From contig JAFIGY010000020.1 in assembly GCA_017849435.1 (NCBI GenBank), positions 369,425 through 433,424 of the forward strand: a stretch of DNA of 64,000 bases, in the 5' to 3' direction. The notes below the pieces were generated by a model. The model was given only the letters and a program-made list of their open reading frames with translations, was not told where the DNA came from and searched no databases. Source of the DNA: Chitinophaga niabensis (GTDB lineage: Bacteria; Bacteroidota; Bacteroidia; Chitinophagales; Chitinophagaceae). A program made the position numbers and the translations under genes. Position 1 is the first letter of the stretch; each line of letters opens with the position of its first letter. Shown here in pieces: positions 1 through 9,872 of the stretch.

Positions 1-3000
1 ACCAACGCGTCCAGATATCTTCTCAATGTATTGTTCATCCTCACCATGCTGCCGGCACTGGCGCAGACTGCCAATACCGGTCAGGGTTCCAGGCGTTTTA
101 CCTTTTCCGCGAATGCACATACCATTGCCGATATCTTTCAGAGCATCACCCGGCAGACCGGGTTGAAGTTCGACTATAAGGAAAGCGACGTCCGGTTACA
201 GGAAAAACTCTCCGTCAACTTTACAGACATCACAGTGGACCAGGCCCTGCAATATATTTTCGCCGGCCGCAACATTGCCTGGAAGTACCGGGATAACATG
301 GTGTTGATCGAGCGGAGCAACAAAGAGAACGGATGGGCCATACTCCCGCTTCGCAAGCCACCGCAGACGGCTTCCGGCATAGATATTTCCGGGGAAGTAT
401 ATGATATCTCCGGTAATCCTTTACCCGGAGCGACTGTCAAAATAAAAGGTGCGGAATATGGTACTATCGCCGATGAAAAAGGACGATTCGCCATGAAGCA
501 TGTTCATCCTGATACCGCACTTGTTATCAGTTCACTGGGATTTGCACCAAGGGAAGTGAGCGTGCAGGGAAAACGATCGTTCACCGTGCAACTGGAGCTG
601 AATGTAAAGGAAATGGCACAGGTGGAAGTTGTATCCAGCGGTTATCAGGATATACCAAAGGAAAGAGCTACCGGTTCATTCGTCAGGATCGGAAGCCCGG
701 TATTGCAGCAGCAGGTGGGAATCAACATCCTGAAGCGGCTCGACGGGGTGGCCAGCGGCGTGCTCTTCAATATCAACAGAAGTAATTCCAATCCGCAAAA
801 CCAAACCGGCATCTCGATCCGCGGATTAAGTACCATCAACGGTCCGCTGGATCCGCTGATCGTGCTGGACAATTTCATCTACGAAGGAAGCTACGATAAT
901 ATCAATCCGAATGACGTAGAAAGCATCACTATTCTGAAAGATGCGGCAGCAGCCTCCATCTGGGGCGCCAGAGCAGGGAATGGTGTGATCGTTATCACCA
1001 CCAAGAAAGGCCTCTTCAACCAGAAAACCAAACTGGAATTCAACACTACCCTGATCTCCACTGCAAAACCCAACCTGTTCTACCATCAGGATATGCGGGC
1101 CGGGGATTACATTGCTGTGGAAGAATTCCTTTTCAACAAAGGGTACTTCAACGCGCAGATCAACGCTTCCGATTTTCCCGCGTTGATCCCATCTGTAGAG
1201 ATCTTCCTGAAGCGGAAAAAGGGACTGATCACCAGTCAGGATTCCGCAAACCAGATCAACGCGCTGAAACAGATCGATACAAGGGAAGAATATAACAGGA
1301 GTTTCACAGGGAATGATCTTACACAGCAATATGCTTTACTGGTACGTGGCGGCACTGAAAAAACGGCCTACCTGTTATCAGCGAATCACGACAGGAATAA
1401 AAACTATCTTGGTGCGCGTTATGAAAAGTTCAATTTCCGGATAGAGAACACACTCAGGCCGCTCAAAAAACTACAGGCAAACTTTTCCATCTATTATACC
1501 AATAGCAGGGGCACCAGCGGAGCCCCGGAACTATCCCGGATCCGGCAGATATCGGGCAGAAACGTGTCTTATCTCCGGTACCAGGATGATGCGGGGAACG
1601 CATTACCGCTACCTGTTGTATCCGGCGGCCTGAGCGATGCTTACACAGATACTGCCGGCGCAGGGAAGCTGCTGAACTGGAAATACTATCCGCTGGAAGA
1701 TTACAAACATGAGCGCGCAATCACTAAACTCGATGAGCTCATCGGGAATGCAGGCTTGAGTTATGAGATCATACAACCGCTTAGCGTAACCCTACGGTAC
1801 CAGTTTGAAAAGCAAACGATCCACAACGAAAGCTTTTACGACCCCGAAAGCTATAGCGCCCGGAACTACGTTAATCTTTTCAGTCAATTGGACAGGACCA
1901 CCGGAAAAGTGACGTATATCGTGCCGCCCGGCGGCATCATGAATACGGTGAATACAGAACTGAAAGCGCATAATGTACGTGGGCAGCTCAACTTTAACAA
2001 GGCCTGGGGAATACATCATCTGCATGGAATTGCCGGCGGAGAGATCAGGGAAGTGGCTACTACCGGAAATTCCGGCACCTTATACGGATATCAGTTATCT
2101 CCATTGCGATTCACTCCCGTAGATTACGCTACCTCCTATCCTACATTCGTGAACGGGAATTTCCAGCAGATTGCCGGGAGCCCCACCGCCTCCAGCTTCA
2201 ACAACCGTTTCGTTTCACTATTCTCCAACCTGGCCTACACCCTGATGAACAAATACACCGTTTCCGCCAGTGCCAGAAAGGACGGCTCCAACATCCTGGG
2301 CGCCAACACGAACGATAAATGGAAACCGCTCTGGTCCGCAGGGCTTGCATGGGATATTTACAGGGAAAGCTTCTATCATTTCCGTTTCATTCCCCACCTG
2401 AAATTGCGGACCACCGTTGGCAGCAGCGGCAATGTTGACCTGAGCAGATCTGCCTTGCCAATCGCGTATTTCACTCCTCCCACCATTAACACCCCTTATC
2501 CTGCCGCACGGATCATTACGCTGAATAACCCGGAGCTTCGCTGGGAACAATCGAGGCAGCTGAACATAGGCGTGGATTTCGGGCTGAGGAATAATATCGT
2601 GTCAGGCAGCATTGAATACTACGCCAAAAAAGGAACCGACCTCTACGGACCCAGTCCATATGATTACACCGCCTGGGGCGGCAGCCGCGAGATCACCCGG
2701 AATGTGGCTAACATGAAGGGTCAAGGTATGGATGTATACATCCGGAGCCTGAATATCAACCGCCGCTTCAAATGGGAGACCACATTCATCTTTAATTATA
2801 ACATCAGCAAAACCACCGCTTATTACACCCAAAGCGCCCAGACGGGGAACTCCCTTTTTGGAAACGGAACCGGTATTTCCCCGGTGATCGGGAAACCGTT
2901 GTATGCCATTGCAGCGTACAAATGGGCGGGGCTGGACAGTTTGGGCAATCCGCAGGGCATACTGAACGGGAAGAAAAGTACGGATTACAATGCCATACTG

Positions 3001-3537
3001 GCTGATATCTCCAGAAAGGGGGTTGAAAGCGAAAGCGCGGTGTTCATAGGGTCAGGGAATCCGACAATTTTTGGCGCATTGAACAATGCGTTCTCCTTTA
3101 AAGGGATATTCGTCAACTTCAATCTCACGTACAAGTTCGGCTACTACTTCAAAAGACCTTCCCTCCAGTACACCGATCTGGTGATTAGCGGCATTGGCCG
3201 GAAAGAATATGAATGGCGGTGGCAAAAACCGGGGGATGAAAATATAACGAACGTCCCCTCCTTCCAATATCCTTTCAATACCAACCGGGATATTTTCTAC
3301 AAAGGGTCTGCCATCAATGTCCTAAGCGGAGATCATGTGCGATTACAATATATCAATGCCGGTTATTCATTTGAAAAGGGTTTAAAGAAGATCCCTTTCA
3401 ATCAGATGCAGCTATATTTCAATGCATCCAACATTGGGATACTGTGGAGAGCCAATAAAGAAAAGCTCGATCCTGACTGGTCGCTCAGCGTCGCTCCACC
3501 CCGGACATTTGCACTGGGCATAAGGGGCAGTTTTTAA
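1..3537 (+). CDS. SusC/RagA-family TonB-dependent outer-membrane transporter (5' end outside window)
   Basis: This is a nutrient-uptake outer-membrane barrel that would import an oligosaccharide or peptide ligand with its SusD partner. The frame is open to base 1, so the start probably lies upstream; the first start codon inside the window is a TTG at 31, within what looks like a signal peptide ending ALAQ. Numbering from that TTG, residues ~24-95 look like an STN (secretin/TonB short N-terminal) domain, ~117-190 a carboxypeptidase-regulatory-like domain, ~200-330 the plug, and the remainder the beta-barrel, ending in the typical aromatic GIRGSF. The STN domain is known in transporters that signal to a FecR/ECF-sigma pair, so such genes may lie upstream. 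SusD follows 12 bases later. The substrate cannot be read from the sequence. Confidence 0.93.
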   Translation, partial: TNASRYLLNVLFILTMLPALAQTANTGQGSRRFTFSANAHTIADIFQSITRQTGLKFDYKESDVRLQEKLSVNFTDITVDQALQYIFAGRNIAWKYRDNMVLIERSNKENGWAILPLRKPPQTASGIDISGEVYDISGNPLPGATVKIKGAEYGTIADEKGRFAMKHVHPDTALVISSLGFAPREVSVQGKRSFTVQLELNVKEMAQVEVVSSGYQDIPKERATGSFVRIGSPVLQQQVGINILKRLDGVASGVLFNINRSNSNPQNQTGISIRGLSTINGPLDPLIVLDNFIYEGSYDNINPNDVESITILKDAAAASIWGARAGNGVIVITTKKGLFNQKTKLEFNTTLISTAKPNLFYHQDMRAGDYIAVEEFLFNKGYFNAQINASDFPALIPSVEIFLKRKKGLITSQDSANQINALKQIDTREEYNRSFTGNDLTQQYALLVRGGTEKTAYLLSANHDRNKNYLGARYEKFNFRIENTLRPLKKLQANFSIYYTNSRGTSGAPELSRIRQISGRNVSYLRYQDDAGNALPLPVVSGGLSDAYTDTAGAGKLLNWKYYPLEDYKHERAITKLDELIGNAGLSYEIIQPLSVTLRYQFEKQTIHNESFYDPESYSARNYVNLFSQLDRTTGKVTYIVPPGGIMNTVNTELKAHNVRGQLNFNKAWGIHHLHGIAGGEIREVATTGNSGTLYGYQLSPLRFTPVDYATSYPTFVNGNFQQIAGSPTASSFNNRFVSLFSNLAYTLMNKYTVSASARKDGSNILGANTNDKWKPLWSAGLAWDIYRESFYHFRFIPHLKLRTTVGSSGNVDLSRSALPIAYFTPPTINTPYPAARIITLNNPELRWEQSRQLNIGVDFGLRNNIVSGSIEYYAKKGTDLYGPSPYDYTAWGGSREITRNVANMKGQGMDVYIRSLNINRRFKWETTFIFNYNISKTTAYYTQSAQTGNSLFGNGTGISPVIGKPLYAIAAYKWAGLDSLGNPQGILNGKKSTDYNAILADISRKGVESESAVFIGSGNPTIFGALNNAFSFKGIFVNFNLTYKFGYYFKRPSLQYTDLVISGIGRKEYEWRWQKPGDENITNVPSFQYPFNTNRDIFYKGSAINVLSGDHVRLQYINAGYSFEKGLKKIPFNQMQLYFNASNIGILWRANKEKLDPDWSLSVAPPRTFALGIRGSF

Positions 3538-3549
3538 AAAAGAAAAGCC

Positions 3550-4932
3550 ATGTACATGACATCACGATATCGATATACATCCGGCGTGCAGCTGTTGATC
3601 CTGCTGGCCATGTTCTGTACTTCCTGTAAAAAGTTCCTCGATAAAAATCCGAACGATCAGGCCACTGTGCCTGTGAAACTGGAAGACCTCCAGGCTCTTT
3701 TGGACAATGCCATTGTGATGAACAATGCCACAGTTTCATGGGGCGAAGCTTCCGCTGATGACTATTTCTGGATGCCGGATACTTATGACGCCATGGGACT
3801 CCCTGACCAACAGGCCTACACATGGGTCAGACAGGACTATACCGTTTATCCGAACGACTGGTCCGCAGGCTATCAGCCGGTCTACAACGCCAACTTTTGC
3901 ATGGAAGGTCTCGAAAAGATCGACAAACATCCGCTCAACGAAAAAAACTGGAACAACGTCATGGGATCCGCTCTCTTCTTCAGAGCCTATCATTTCCTGC
4001 AACTCGCCGGTAACCATGCCAAAGCATACGATGTAGCATCTTATGAAAAAGATCCTGGCATTGCTTTGCGCACGCATTCCGACTTCAACATCCCTTCCAT
4101 GAGGGCAAATGTGAAGAGCACTTATGAACAGATCATCCGCGATGCCAGATCCTCCGCAGATTATCTGCCTGACAACCCCTCTCATCCGCTACGCCCCTCC
4201 AAAGCCGCGTCATACGGTCTGCTGGCCCGTTGCTATCTCACCATGAGAATATATGACAGTGCGTTTAAATATTCCGATCTCTGCCTGAAAATAAAGAACA
4301 CATTGATGAACTTTAATGGCGATCCCGATATTGTGAACCTTTCCGGAAACGTTCCCTTTGTAGCATACAACAAGGAAACGATTTTCTACACCCAGATGAA
4401 CAGCTTCAAAAAAATCTACAGTCCCTCTTTTTCACTGATCGATTCCACACTGTGTAGTTACTTCCAGCCTGGTGATCTCCGCAAGACGGCTTATTTCAGT
4501 TCCGTTGGCCCCTACTATAAGTTCAAGGGAAACTATACCGGCAATAGTAACATCTTTTTCTCCGGCCTGGCTGTAGATGAGATACTGCTCATCCGTGCGG
4601 AAAGCCTGGCGAGAATAGGAAAAACGGACGAAGCAATGAACGACCTGAACAACCTGCTGGTATCCAGATGGGATAAAAACAGGACATATATCCCGATAAC
4701 TGCTGCCAATGGGCAGGAAGCCGTCAATATCATTCTGAAAGAAAGAAGAAAGGAATTGCTGATGAGAGGCTTACGGTGGCCGGATATAAAAAGACTGAAC
4801 AAAGAAAACAGGAATATCATACTGAAACGGGTGATCCGGGGAAACAGCTATTTCCTGCCGCCAAACGACGAGAGGTATGCGTTGCTCCTTCCGATCGATA
4901 TTATTCTACAGTCAGGTATGGAACAAAATTAG
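3550..4932 (+). CDS. SusD/RagB-family surface glycan/peptide-binding lipoprotein
   Basis: This is the lid-like lipoprotein that caps the SusC barrel and binds ligand at the cell surface. The N-terminus is a lipoprotein signal with the lipobox FCTSC, giving a lipidated Cys at residue 26, followed by CKKFLDKNPND, which is typical of SusD proteins. The C-terminal segment with KERRKELLMRGLRWPDIKRLN is a SusD hallmark and the middle carries TPR-like helices. At 460 aa it is full length. It lies 12 bases after susC, so the two are co-transcribed, and a strong hairpin ends the unit at ~4978. The ligand is unknown. Confidence 0.93.
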   Translation: MYMTSRYRYTSGVQLLILLAMFCTSCKKFLDKNPNDQATVPVKLEDLQALLDNAIVMNNATVSWGEASADDYFWMPDTYDAMGLPDQQAYTWVRQDYTVYPNDWSAGYQPVYNANFCMEGLEKIDKHPLNEKNWNNVMGSALFFRAYHFLQLAGNHAKAYDVASYEKDPGIALRTHSDFNIPSMRANVKSTYEQIIRDARSSADYLPDNPSHPLRPSKAASYGLLARCYLTMRIYDSAFKYSDLCLKIKNTLMNFNGDPDIVNLSGNVPFVAYNKETIFYTQMNSFKKIYSPSFSLIDSTLCSYFQPGDLRKTAYFSSVGPYYKFKGNYTGNSNIFFSGLAVDEILLIRAESLARIGKTDEAMNDLNNLLVSRWDKNRTYIPITAANGQEAVNIILKERRKELLMRGLRWPDIKRLNKENRNIILKRVIRGNSYFLPPNDERYALLLPIDIILQSGMEQN

Positions 4933-4943
4933 GGTAGCCTTAT

Positions 4944-4978
4944 ATACGGAAAGCAGGTATCTCTCCTGCTTCCCGTAT
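4944..4978 (+). terminator. Hairpin terminator after the SusCD pair
   Basis: Two 14-base arms (4944-4957 and 4965-4978) pair with one mismatch around a 7-base loop. A run of six T follows at ~4988-4993, after a short gap. It sits between convergent genes, so it may act in both directions; the T run favours the + strand. Confidence 0.6.
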
Positions 4979-4994
4979 GTCAAATCTTTTTTGC

Positions 4995-5372
4995 TTAAAA
5001 CTTGTTGGTCGCGTCCCATACACCAACACCACCGGTTGGATTCACATAGTAACAACCCGGGTTGCCAGCAGCCTGATACACATCGATCACCACTGCGTTT
5101 CCGCCGGTTGTATTCATCGTTTTTGTAATAGGATTATAATAGTTCTGTGCTACTTCAATCTGGCAGGCCCGCTTGTTAAAGCCGCCACAGCCGATATCCA
5201 CATTCGTGAATGTCCAGTTGGTAGGGTTCTTTACAGATGTTTCACTGTAATCACCGGCATCGACCGGGGTGTATATAAAAAGCATACTCGAGCTATGCAC
5301 TTTGCGGGGGGTGAATGCAAAAGCCCCCACGGCTACGGTTACTGCCATTAAGCTAAACAAATACTTTTTCAT
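4995..5372 (-). CDS. Small secreted protein of unknown function (DUF6520-like appearance)
   Basis: A 125-aa protein that starts with a clear signal peptide (MKKYLFSLMAVTVAVGAFAF). The mature part is rich in Tyr, Asn and Gly and has three Cys residues (in IGCGGF, KRACQIE and NPGCYY). The shape, a short exported Cys-containing protein beside a MauE/DoxX gene and a SusCD pair, resembles the small DUF6520 proteins of Bacteroidota, but this assignment is a recollection of the family's look. It is convergent with susD and follows the MauE/DoxX gene on the same strand after 132 bases. The function is unknown. Confidence 0.7.
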   Translation of the reverse strand: MKKYLFSLMAVTVAVGAFAFTPRKVHSSSMLFIYTPVDAGDYSETSVKNPTNWTFTNVDIGCGGFNKRACQIEVAQNYYNPITKTMNTTGGNAVVIDVYQAAGNPGCYYVNPTGGVGVWDATNKF

Positions 5373-5504
5373 GATGCGAAAAATTTAATCGTTAAAAGGG
5401 CGCTTACTCATTTTAAGGTTTTTCAGCTTCCAACCTTCCGTTCAGGATAAAAACGGCGTCTGCCCTATTTGCAACTAGAGCAGCGAATGTGCGCACATAA
5501 AAAT

Positions 5505-5966
5505 TTATGCTTGTAGAAACAAACTGGTATGATCTTTCTTTGCTCTTTCTTCATCCGCCTTCTTTTTCTGTAACAGTAAGGCGACCAGGGAGAGTATCGT
5601 AAATGTTATGTTCAGTAATAAATGCGATTTCCAGCCAAGCTTCGTGATCACACCACCACAGGAACAGGGCAGATCGGGGGTGAAGATCAGCATGTAGCCG
5701 ACGTACAATGTGAAGGCCGTCATGAGCACAAAAGAGGCATACAATCCCGCTCTCCGAAACCGTGGCACGAACAGCAGGAAGGATGCCATGATCTCTGCTA
5801 TCGGCACCAGCCAGGAAACGATCACATTATTCTTTCCTATCAACGGTGATTTCCCCAATACTACACGGAACGTAACGGGATCCGCCAGTTTGCTCAATGC
5901 TGTATAAAAAAACAAGACGATCAGCAAAGCGGAAATAATTTCGACTATCAATCCTTTTCTTTTCAT
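5505..5966 (-). CDS. MauE/DoxX-family redox-associated membrane protein
   Basis: A 153-aa protein with four hydrophobic segments (about residues 8-27, 48-67, 73-93 and 113-132), matching the DoxX/MauE fold. The loop motif CSCGG before the last helix is typical of the MauE branch, which is thought to help deliver or relay reducing power for disulfide chemistry in the periplasm. The C-terminus is a charged cytoplasmic tail (KKKADEERAKK). The gene shares its strand with the small Cys-containing secreted protein downstream, so a joint role in thiol chemistry is possible but is inferred. Confidence 0.8.
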   Translation of the reverse strand: MKRKGLIVEIISALLIVLFFYTALSKLADPVTFRVVLGKSPLIGKNNVIVSWLVPIAEIMASFLLFVPRFRRAGLYASFVLMTAFTLYVGYMLIFTPDLPCSCGGVITKLGWKSHLLLNITFTILSLVALLLQKKKADEERAKKDHTSLFLQA

Positions 5967-6052
5967 AATGAACGACTATCATACTTCAGTACAGCTCAAA
6001 TTTCCTTCATTTCCGTTCTTTCTGAATAATCATTTCCGCCAAAAAAGAATAG

Positions 6053-7000
6053 TCAAATCGGACGCGTGATATTTGTCCTGTAGGCTGCCGGCGTGATCCC
6101 GGTATGACTTTTAAACACCCTGATAAAATTGGAAGTTTCGGCGTAGCCGACCTTTTCCGATACCTGGCTGATCTTCTCCCCTTCTTCCAGTAACAATTTC
6201 GCCAGTTCCATGCGGCTTTCTATCAGGAAGCTCCGTATAGTGGTATGATACATGATCTTGAAATGTTGTTTCAGATTTGTGCTTGCCAATCCGAACTGGC
6301 GGCCGAGCAGTGGAATGGTTATTTTTCTGCCGAGATTATTCAATATGTAAGACCGTACCGCTTCCAGCGTCTGCCTTTCCATAAAGGTCAGCACATACCC
6401 GTTCACTTTTCTTTCTGAAAGCTCGCTCAGCACATATATCAACAGTTGTTTTGCACTGGCTTCTATCATACATCTGCCCGCCGCTCCCCTGATCCTGCAG
6501 TGAATGATCGTGTGCACGCGCAGCAGGGCTTTCAGGGGCATGGCTATCACATTGAAGCCGGAAGCGGTCAGCATCTGGTTGATAAGCGGATAGGAATAGC
6601 GCAATGTTTCCAGGTATTCCTTCCTGATGTTCAGCTGAAGGAGGTGATGCTCGCCGGCTTCCAGCCGGCAATAGTGCCACACCTCTTTTGAAGCGAGGAT
6701 GCTGTACTGGCCTTCGCGCAAACAGCGAACATCTGCAGTGCCCGGCATGACGCCGGTGTGCCCTTTCAGGCAGAACAGGAAAGTCAGCTCATCCTGATCG
6801 GTATAGATGTATACCATACCTGGCTGTTCCATCTGCAATATGGCATACGAAATGGTAAAATCCTCAAACCGAAAGTACTGCGCAAGTGCGTGACCAAATG
6901 CTCCTTTTATGGTACTGGCAATGGCCGAAGGGATGCCGGAGGTCCTGAACACAGGATCCACCCCGGTTGCTGCAACTCCATTCTCAATAAAGATTCTCAT
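6053..7000 (-). CDS. AraC-family transcriptional regulator
   Basis: The C-terminal ~100 residues form a double helix-turn-helix of AraC type, with ISQVSEKVGYAETSNFIRVF and a GITPAAYR ending. The N-terminal part is a cupin-like sensory region without a recognised ligand motif. The frame can be extended to a GTG at 7135, but that codon lies inside a perfect inverted repeat (7129-7157). The ATG at 7000, giving 315 aa and starting MRIFIENGVAATG, is preferred. The gene points away from the caspase operon and could be read through from it. The target is unknown. Confidence 0.85.
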   Translation of the reverse strand: MRIFIENGVAATGVDPVFRTSGIPSAIASTIKGAFGHALAQYFRFEDFTISYAILQMEQPGMVYIYTDQDELTFLFCLKGHTGVMPGTADVRCLREGQYSILASKEVWHYCRLEAGEHHLLQLNIRKEYLETLRYSYPLINQMLTASGFNVIAMPLKALLRVHTIIHCRIRGAAGRCMIEASAKQLLIYVLSELSERKVNGYVLTFMERQTLEAVRSYILNNLGRKITIPLLGRQFGLASTNLKQHFKIMYHTTIRSFLIESRMELAKLLLEEGEKISQVSEKVGYAETSNFIRVFKSHTGITPAAYRTNITRPI

Positions 7001-7128
7001 GTCTTTCTCAGGTTGCCTTGATAAAACTATGGATGAAGCTCCGGGCCCAGGCGGGATAGTGATCAGCCGGGTGACATAGGTGTTATAAATGATGTAACCT
7101 TTGCGGTTACCGGATACAATAATCCGAA

Positions 7129-7157
7129 AATTCACTGCGATACTGTCGCAGTGAATT
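7129..7157. promoter_or_regulatory. Perfect 12-bp inverted repeat between caspase operon and AraC gene
   Basis: Arms 7129-7140 and 7146-7157 are exact reverse complements around a 5-base spacer. On the minus strand the second arm runs into a short T stretch, so it could be the terminator of the caspase operon (120 bases past its last stop). It could also be an operator for the AraC gene. A smaller 6-bp hairpin lies at 7181-7196. Confidence 0.5.
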
Positions 7158-7275
7158 CAATAGAATGCCATCGCCGCGCGGAGGATCTTCATCCTCTGAC
7201 GGGTTCTTCTTTGTATTGGTGAAATTCATCCGGCTCTCTAAGCATATCCGAATGTACACAGGGGTTTTGACAGCC

Positions 7276-9861
7276 TTATGTCAGGGCCTCCTTCAAATAT
7301 CCGGAGGCATAAGGCGACTGCTGCACCTGTTCCCGGAACGCCGGGGTTTCCAGTAGTTTTTCCATCTCCGTTCCATTGCTAAGGTCGAGCCCGGAGAAAA
7401 GGGAAAAGAACTGCGGATCGGTTTGCAGCAGGTGCAGCAGTTCCATGGCCAGCGCATCTGCCGAAGGCCTGACATCCGTGCTGCGGAACAGCTTCCGCCG
7501 TTTGAAGAACGACCCGATGGTTTCCATGATACCGAACAGGCTGCTTTCGGCCGAGGGCGCCTGGCTTAGCTGCTGCTCATCCGCTACCCCTGCTGCCAGA
7601 GCATCCCAGGCCCGCAGGATACCATTGCCATAATATTTTTCCCATTCCGGGAACACTTTTTCGCGGGCTGCAGTGGTGTATAAAGCATGCCGCACAGCCT
7701 CTACCTTGAGCCATTTCCGCCCTTCTTCATAATATCCTTTCTGCTCCATCTCCTTCCGGTGCCGCGCGATGAACAAAGCCGCGGCTGCAGCTATCTGTGG
7801 TGTTGCGGAAGATGTTCCGCCGCCGCTGCGCAAAAAAGGCACTACGGTGGAGGCCCAGGGGGTGTTGGGTGTGTAAGCGGCCAATGCTCTCGTCATCCGG
7901 GAGGCAGGGCCCCAGGAACCCTGCATGTACTGTGTACTGATAGCACGCTCCTGGTGATCAGGAAGCAGGAATTTCACGTCGTAAGGCTGATGATTGAACA
8001 TGGCGCCTGTAGCCGCGATCACTCTTTCAAAAGCGGCGGGGAACATTACGCATTTGGGGAGGAGGGCGCCCGTTCCCTTGTACCAGCAATTACTCGCAGC
8101 CGATACGAGCACTATACCCGCTTCATATGCGGCATTCACGGCACGGGCCATCCGTTGGCCCGGTTTGCCGGCCATGGACATGGAGATCACCTCGCATCCT
8201 TTTTCAATAGCATAATACACGGCCTCGCTAAAGTTTCGGTCGTTGAGGATTACAACGGAGTCGGATATACGTAGTGGAATCACTTTCGCAAAAGGATTTG
8301 CTCCGATGTATCCTTCGTACTCACCGAAGGTGTCCGACTTCTGCACGCGATTACCGGCCAGGAGCACAATGGTGCCCAGCCCATGCCCGTCCTGCCCGGA
8401 TTCCGGCCGGTCAATCGCTTTGGAAGGATCTTCGCCATCGAGGAAGGTCCGCTGGTGGAGGAGATCGAGCCCGGCCGGCAGGGCGCTGTGCCCTTCGATA
8501 TAGCCGGTGTCCAGGTGGGCGATGCTGACGTGCACATCCGGCAGGGCGCCGACAGTTTCCATGGCTTTGTGCAGCTGGGAATGATCATCATCCAGATGCC
8601 AGCCGATACCCGCATGCGCATCCTGCGTGGTCGGCGGCCATTCTTTGATATAACCCGGATTATGGATATCCGCTTCGCGGCTGGGGCGTCTTTCCTGCGC
8701 GGGGTTAACACTGAGGATAGGTTCCACCGTCGCCCTGATCCCCCGCCCTTCCAACTCCAGCTGCAACGCATGCGCCGCCGTCCATGCATGTTCAGAGGGT
8801 GTTTGTTTGAGCTCGATGGTGAGGGAATCACCCCGCCGGTCAAGTACCTCAATATCGCGGCCACCGGTGATCCCCGGAGGCGCCGGCTCGATCAGCAATT
8901 GCGCATTCCGTTGTACCGCCGGTTCCCCCGAAGGCGTTGCGGCAATGGATACCGGGGAAAGATCGGGCAAACGGTAGCCTGTTATCGCCGTTGCATCCGG
9001 GATATTGATCGTAAAAGGGAAAGCATTGTCGAAAGACGGGATGATTGCGCCGTACTGAAAAAAATTGGGGCGCGGATAATAATACCGGCGGCGGATCTCA
9101 CGGATCAACATTTCAGCCGTAGCGTTGCGGAATGCCGGTTTTTTAAAAAGATCGATGAATGATTCGGTAAAGACGCCATTGCCGGCGCCGTCGAAAGTGG
9201 TTTGATCATCCTGACAGGCGGCCAGGAGCTTTACAGCGGCTTTTACATTCTCCGCCTGTGGTATATCCGCGTATTTTTCCTGTATGGGCCGGTAAACAGC
9301 ATCCCCGAACCGCGCGATCAATTGCTGTTCCGTTTCCAGCGGGAGCTTGCGGGTGAGGAGCCCCCTCGAGGCAACACCCCTCTCCAACCCCGCGGATAAC
9401 ATGGCACTCATATCCATCTCTTCCGGCAAAGCACGCGTCATGGTACCGGAATGGCAACTGTCTGATACCACCAGGATGCGCGTGCCGTCTGCAAACCGCC
9501 TGAACGCATCGAACAATTCATCATCCAGCAACTCCCGGTCATACAAACACCAGGTCTGATCATTCCGCTCATCGTCAAACCCTTCCGCCTTGTCATTCGG
9601 TATCTGGCTGCCATGTCCGGCATAAGTGAGCAGCAGAATATCGCCGGGCACTAACTGTTCCGCATACACGGAAAGGTGCTCCAGAACAGCCTGTGAAGTG
9701 GCGTTCTGATCGTGCAGCGCGAGGCTTTCATATCCAAGCTCCTTCGCAAACGATTCCCAGAAAAGCGCATCATTCACTGCGGCGCGTAAGGCTGGAACAC
9801 CGGGATACACATGCTTGTCCAGCTTATTGAGACCGATGTGCAGGGCATAACCTTTTGACAT
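7276..9861 (-). CDS. Caspase-like (C14) peptidase fused to subtilisin-like (S8) peptidase
   Basis: An 861-aa protein with two protease modules. Residues 1-~265 form a caspase/metacaspase p20-like domain: His83 in TYAGHGSQ and Cys136 in SDSCHSG make the dyad, followed by the AACQDDQTTFDG segment common in bacterial metacaspases. Residues ~440-760 form a subtilase: Asp451 (AHLDTGY), His493 (GQDGHGLGT), the oxyanion Asn591 (SAASNCW) and Ser684 (GGTSSATPQ). There is no signal peptide, so both modules would act in the cytoplasm. It is the second gene of an operon, 11 bases after the caspase-hydrolase gene. A plausible reading is that caspase activation releases or unleashes the subtilase as an effector; this is inference. 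Confidence 0.92.
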   Translation of the reverse strand: MSKGYALHIGLNKLDKHVYPGVPALRAAVNDALFWESFAKELGYESLALHDQNATSQAVLEHLSVYAEQLVPGDILLLTYAGHGSQIPNDKAEGFDDERNDQTWCLYDRELLDDELFDAFRRFADGTRILVVSDSCHSGTMTRALPEEMDMSAMLSAGLERGVASRGLLTRKLPLETEQQLIARFGDAVYRPIQEKYADIPQAENVKAAVKLLAACQDDQTTFDGAGNGVFTESFIDLFKKPAFRNATAEMLIREIRRRYYYPRPNFFQYGAIIPSFDNAFPFTINIPDATAITGYRLPDLSPVSIAATPSGEPAVQRNAQLLIEPAPPGITGGRDIEVLDRRGDSLTIELKQTPSEHAWTAAHALQLELEGRGIRATVEPILSVNPAQERRPSREADIHNPGYIKEWPPTTQDAHAGIGWHLDDDHSQLHKAMETVGALPDVHVSIAHLDTGYIEGHSALPAGLDLLHQRTFLDGEDPSKAIDRPESGQDGHGLGTIVLLAGNRVQKSDTFGEYEGYIGANPFAKVIPLRISDSVVILNDRNFSEAVYYAIEKGCEVISMSMAGKPGQRMARAVNAAYEAGIVLVSAASNCWYKGTGALLPKCVMFPAAFERVIAATGAMFNHQPYDVKFLLPDHQERAISTQYMQGSWGPASRMTRALAAYTPNTPWASTVVPFLRSGGGTSSATPQIAAAAALFIARHRKEMEQKGYYEEGRKWLKVEAVRHALYTTAAREKVFPEWEKYYGNGILRAWDALAAGVADEQQLSQAPSAESSLFGIMETIGSFFKRRKLFRSTDVRPSADALAMELLHLLQTDPQFFSLFSGLDLSNGTEMEKLLETPAFREQVQQSPYASGYLKEALT

Positions 9862-9872
9862 ATGAAAAGTTT

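Noticed and set aside
7001-7135. Longer AraC start at GTG 7135
   Set aside because: The codon lies in a perfect inverted repeat and the extra 45 residues do not look like the family; the ATG at 7000 fits better.
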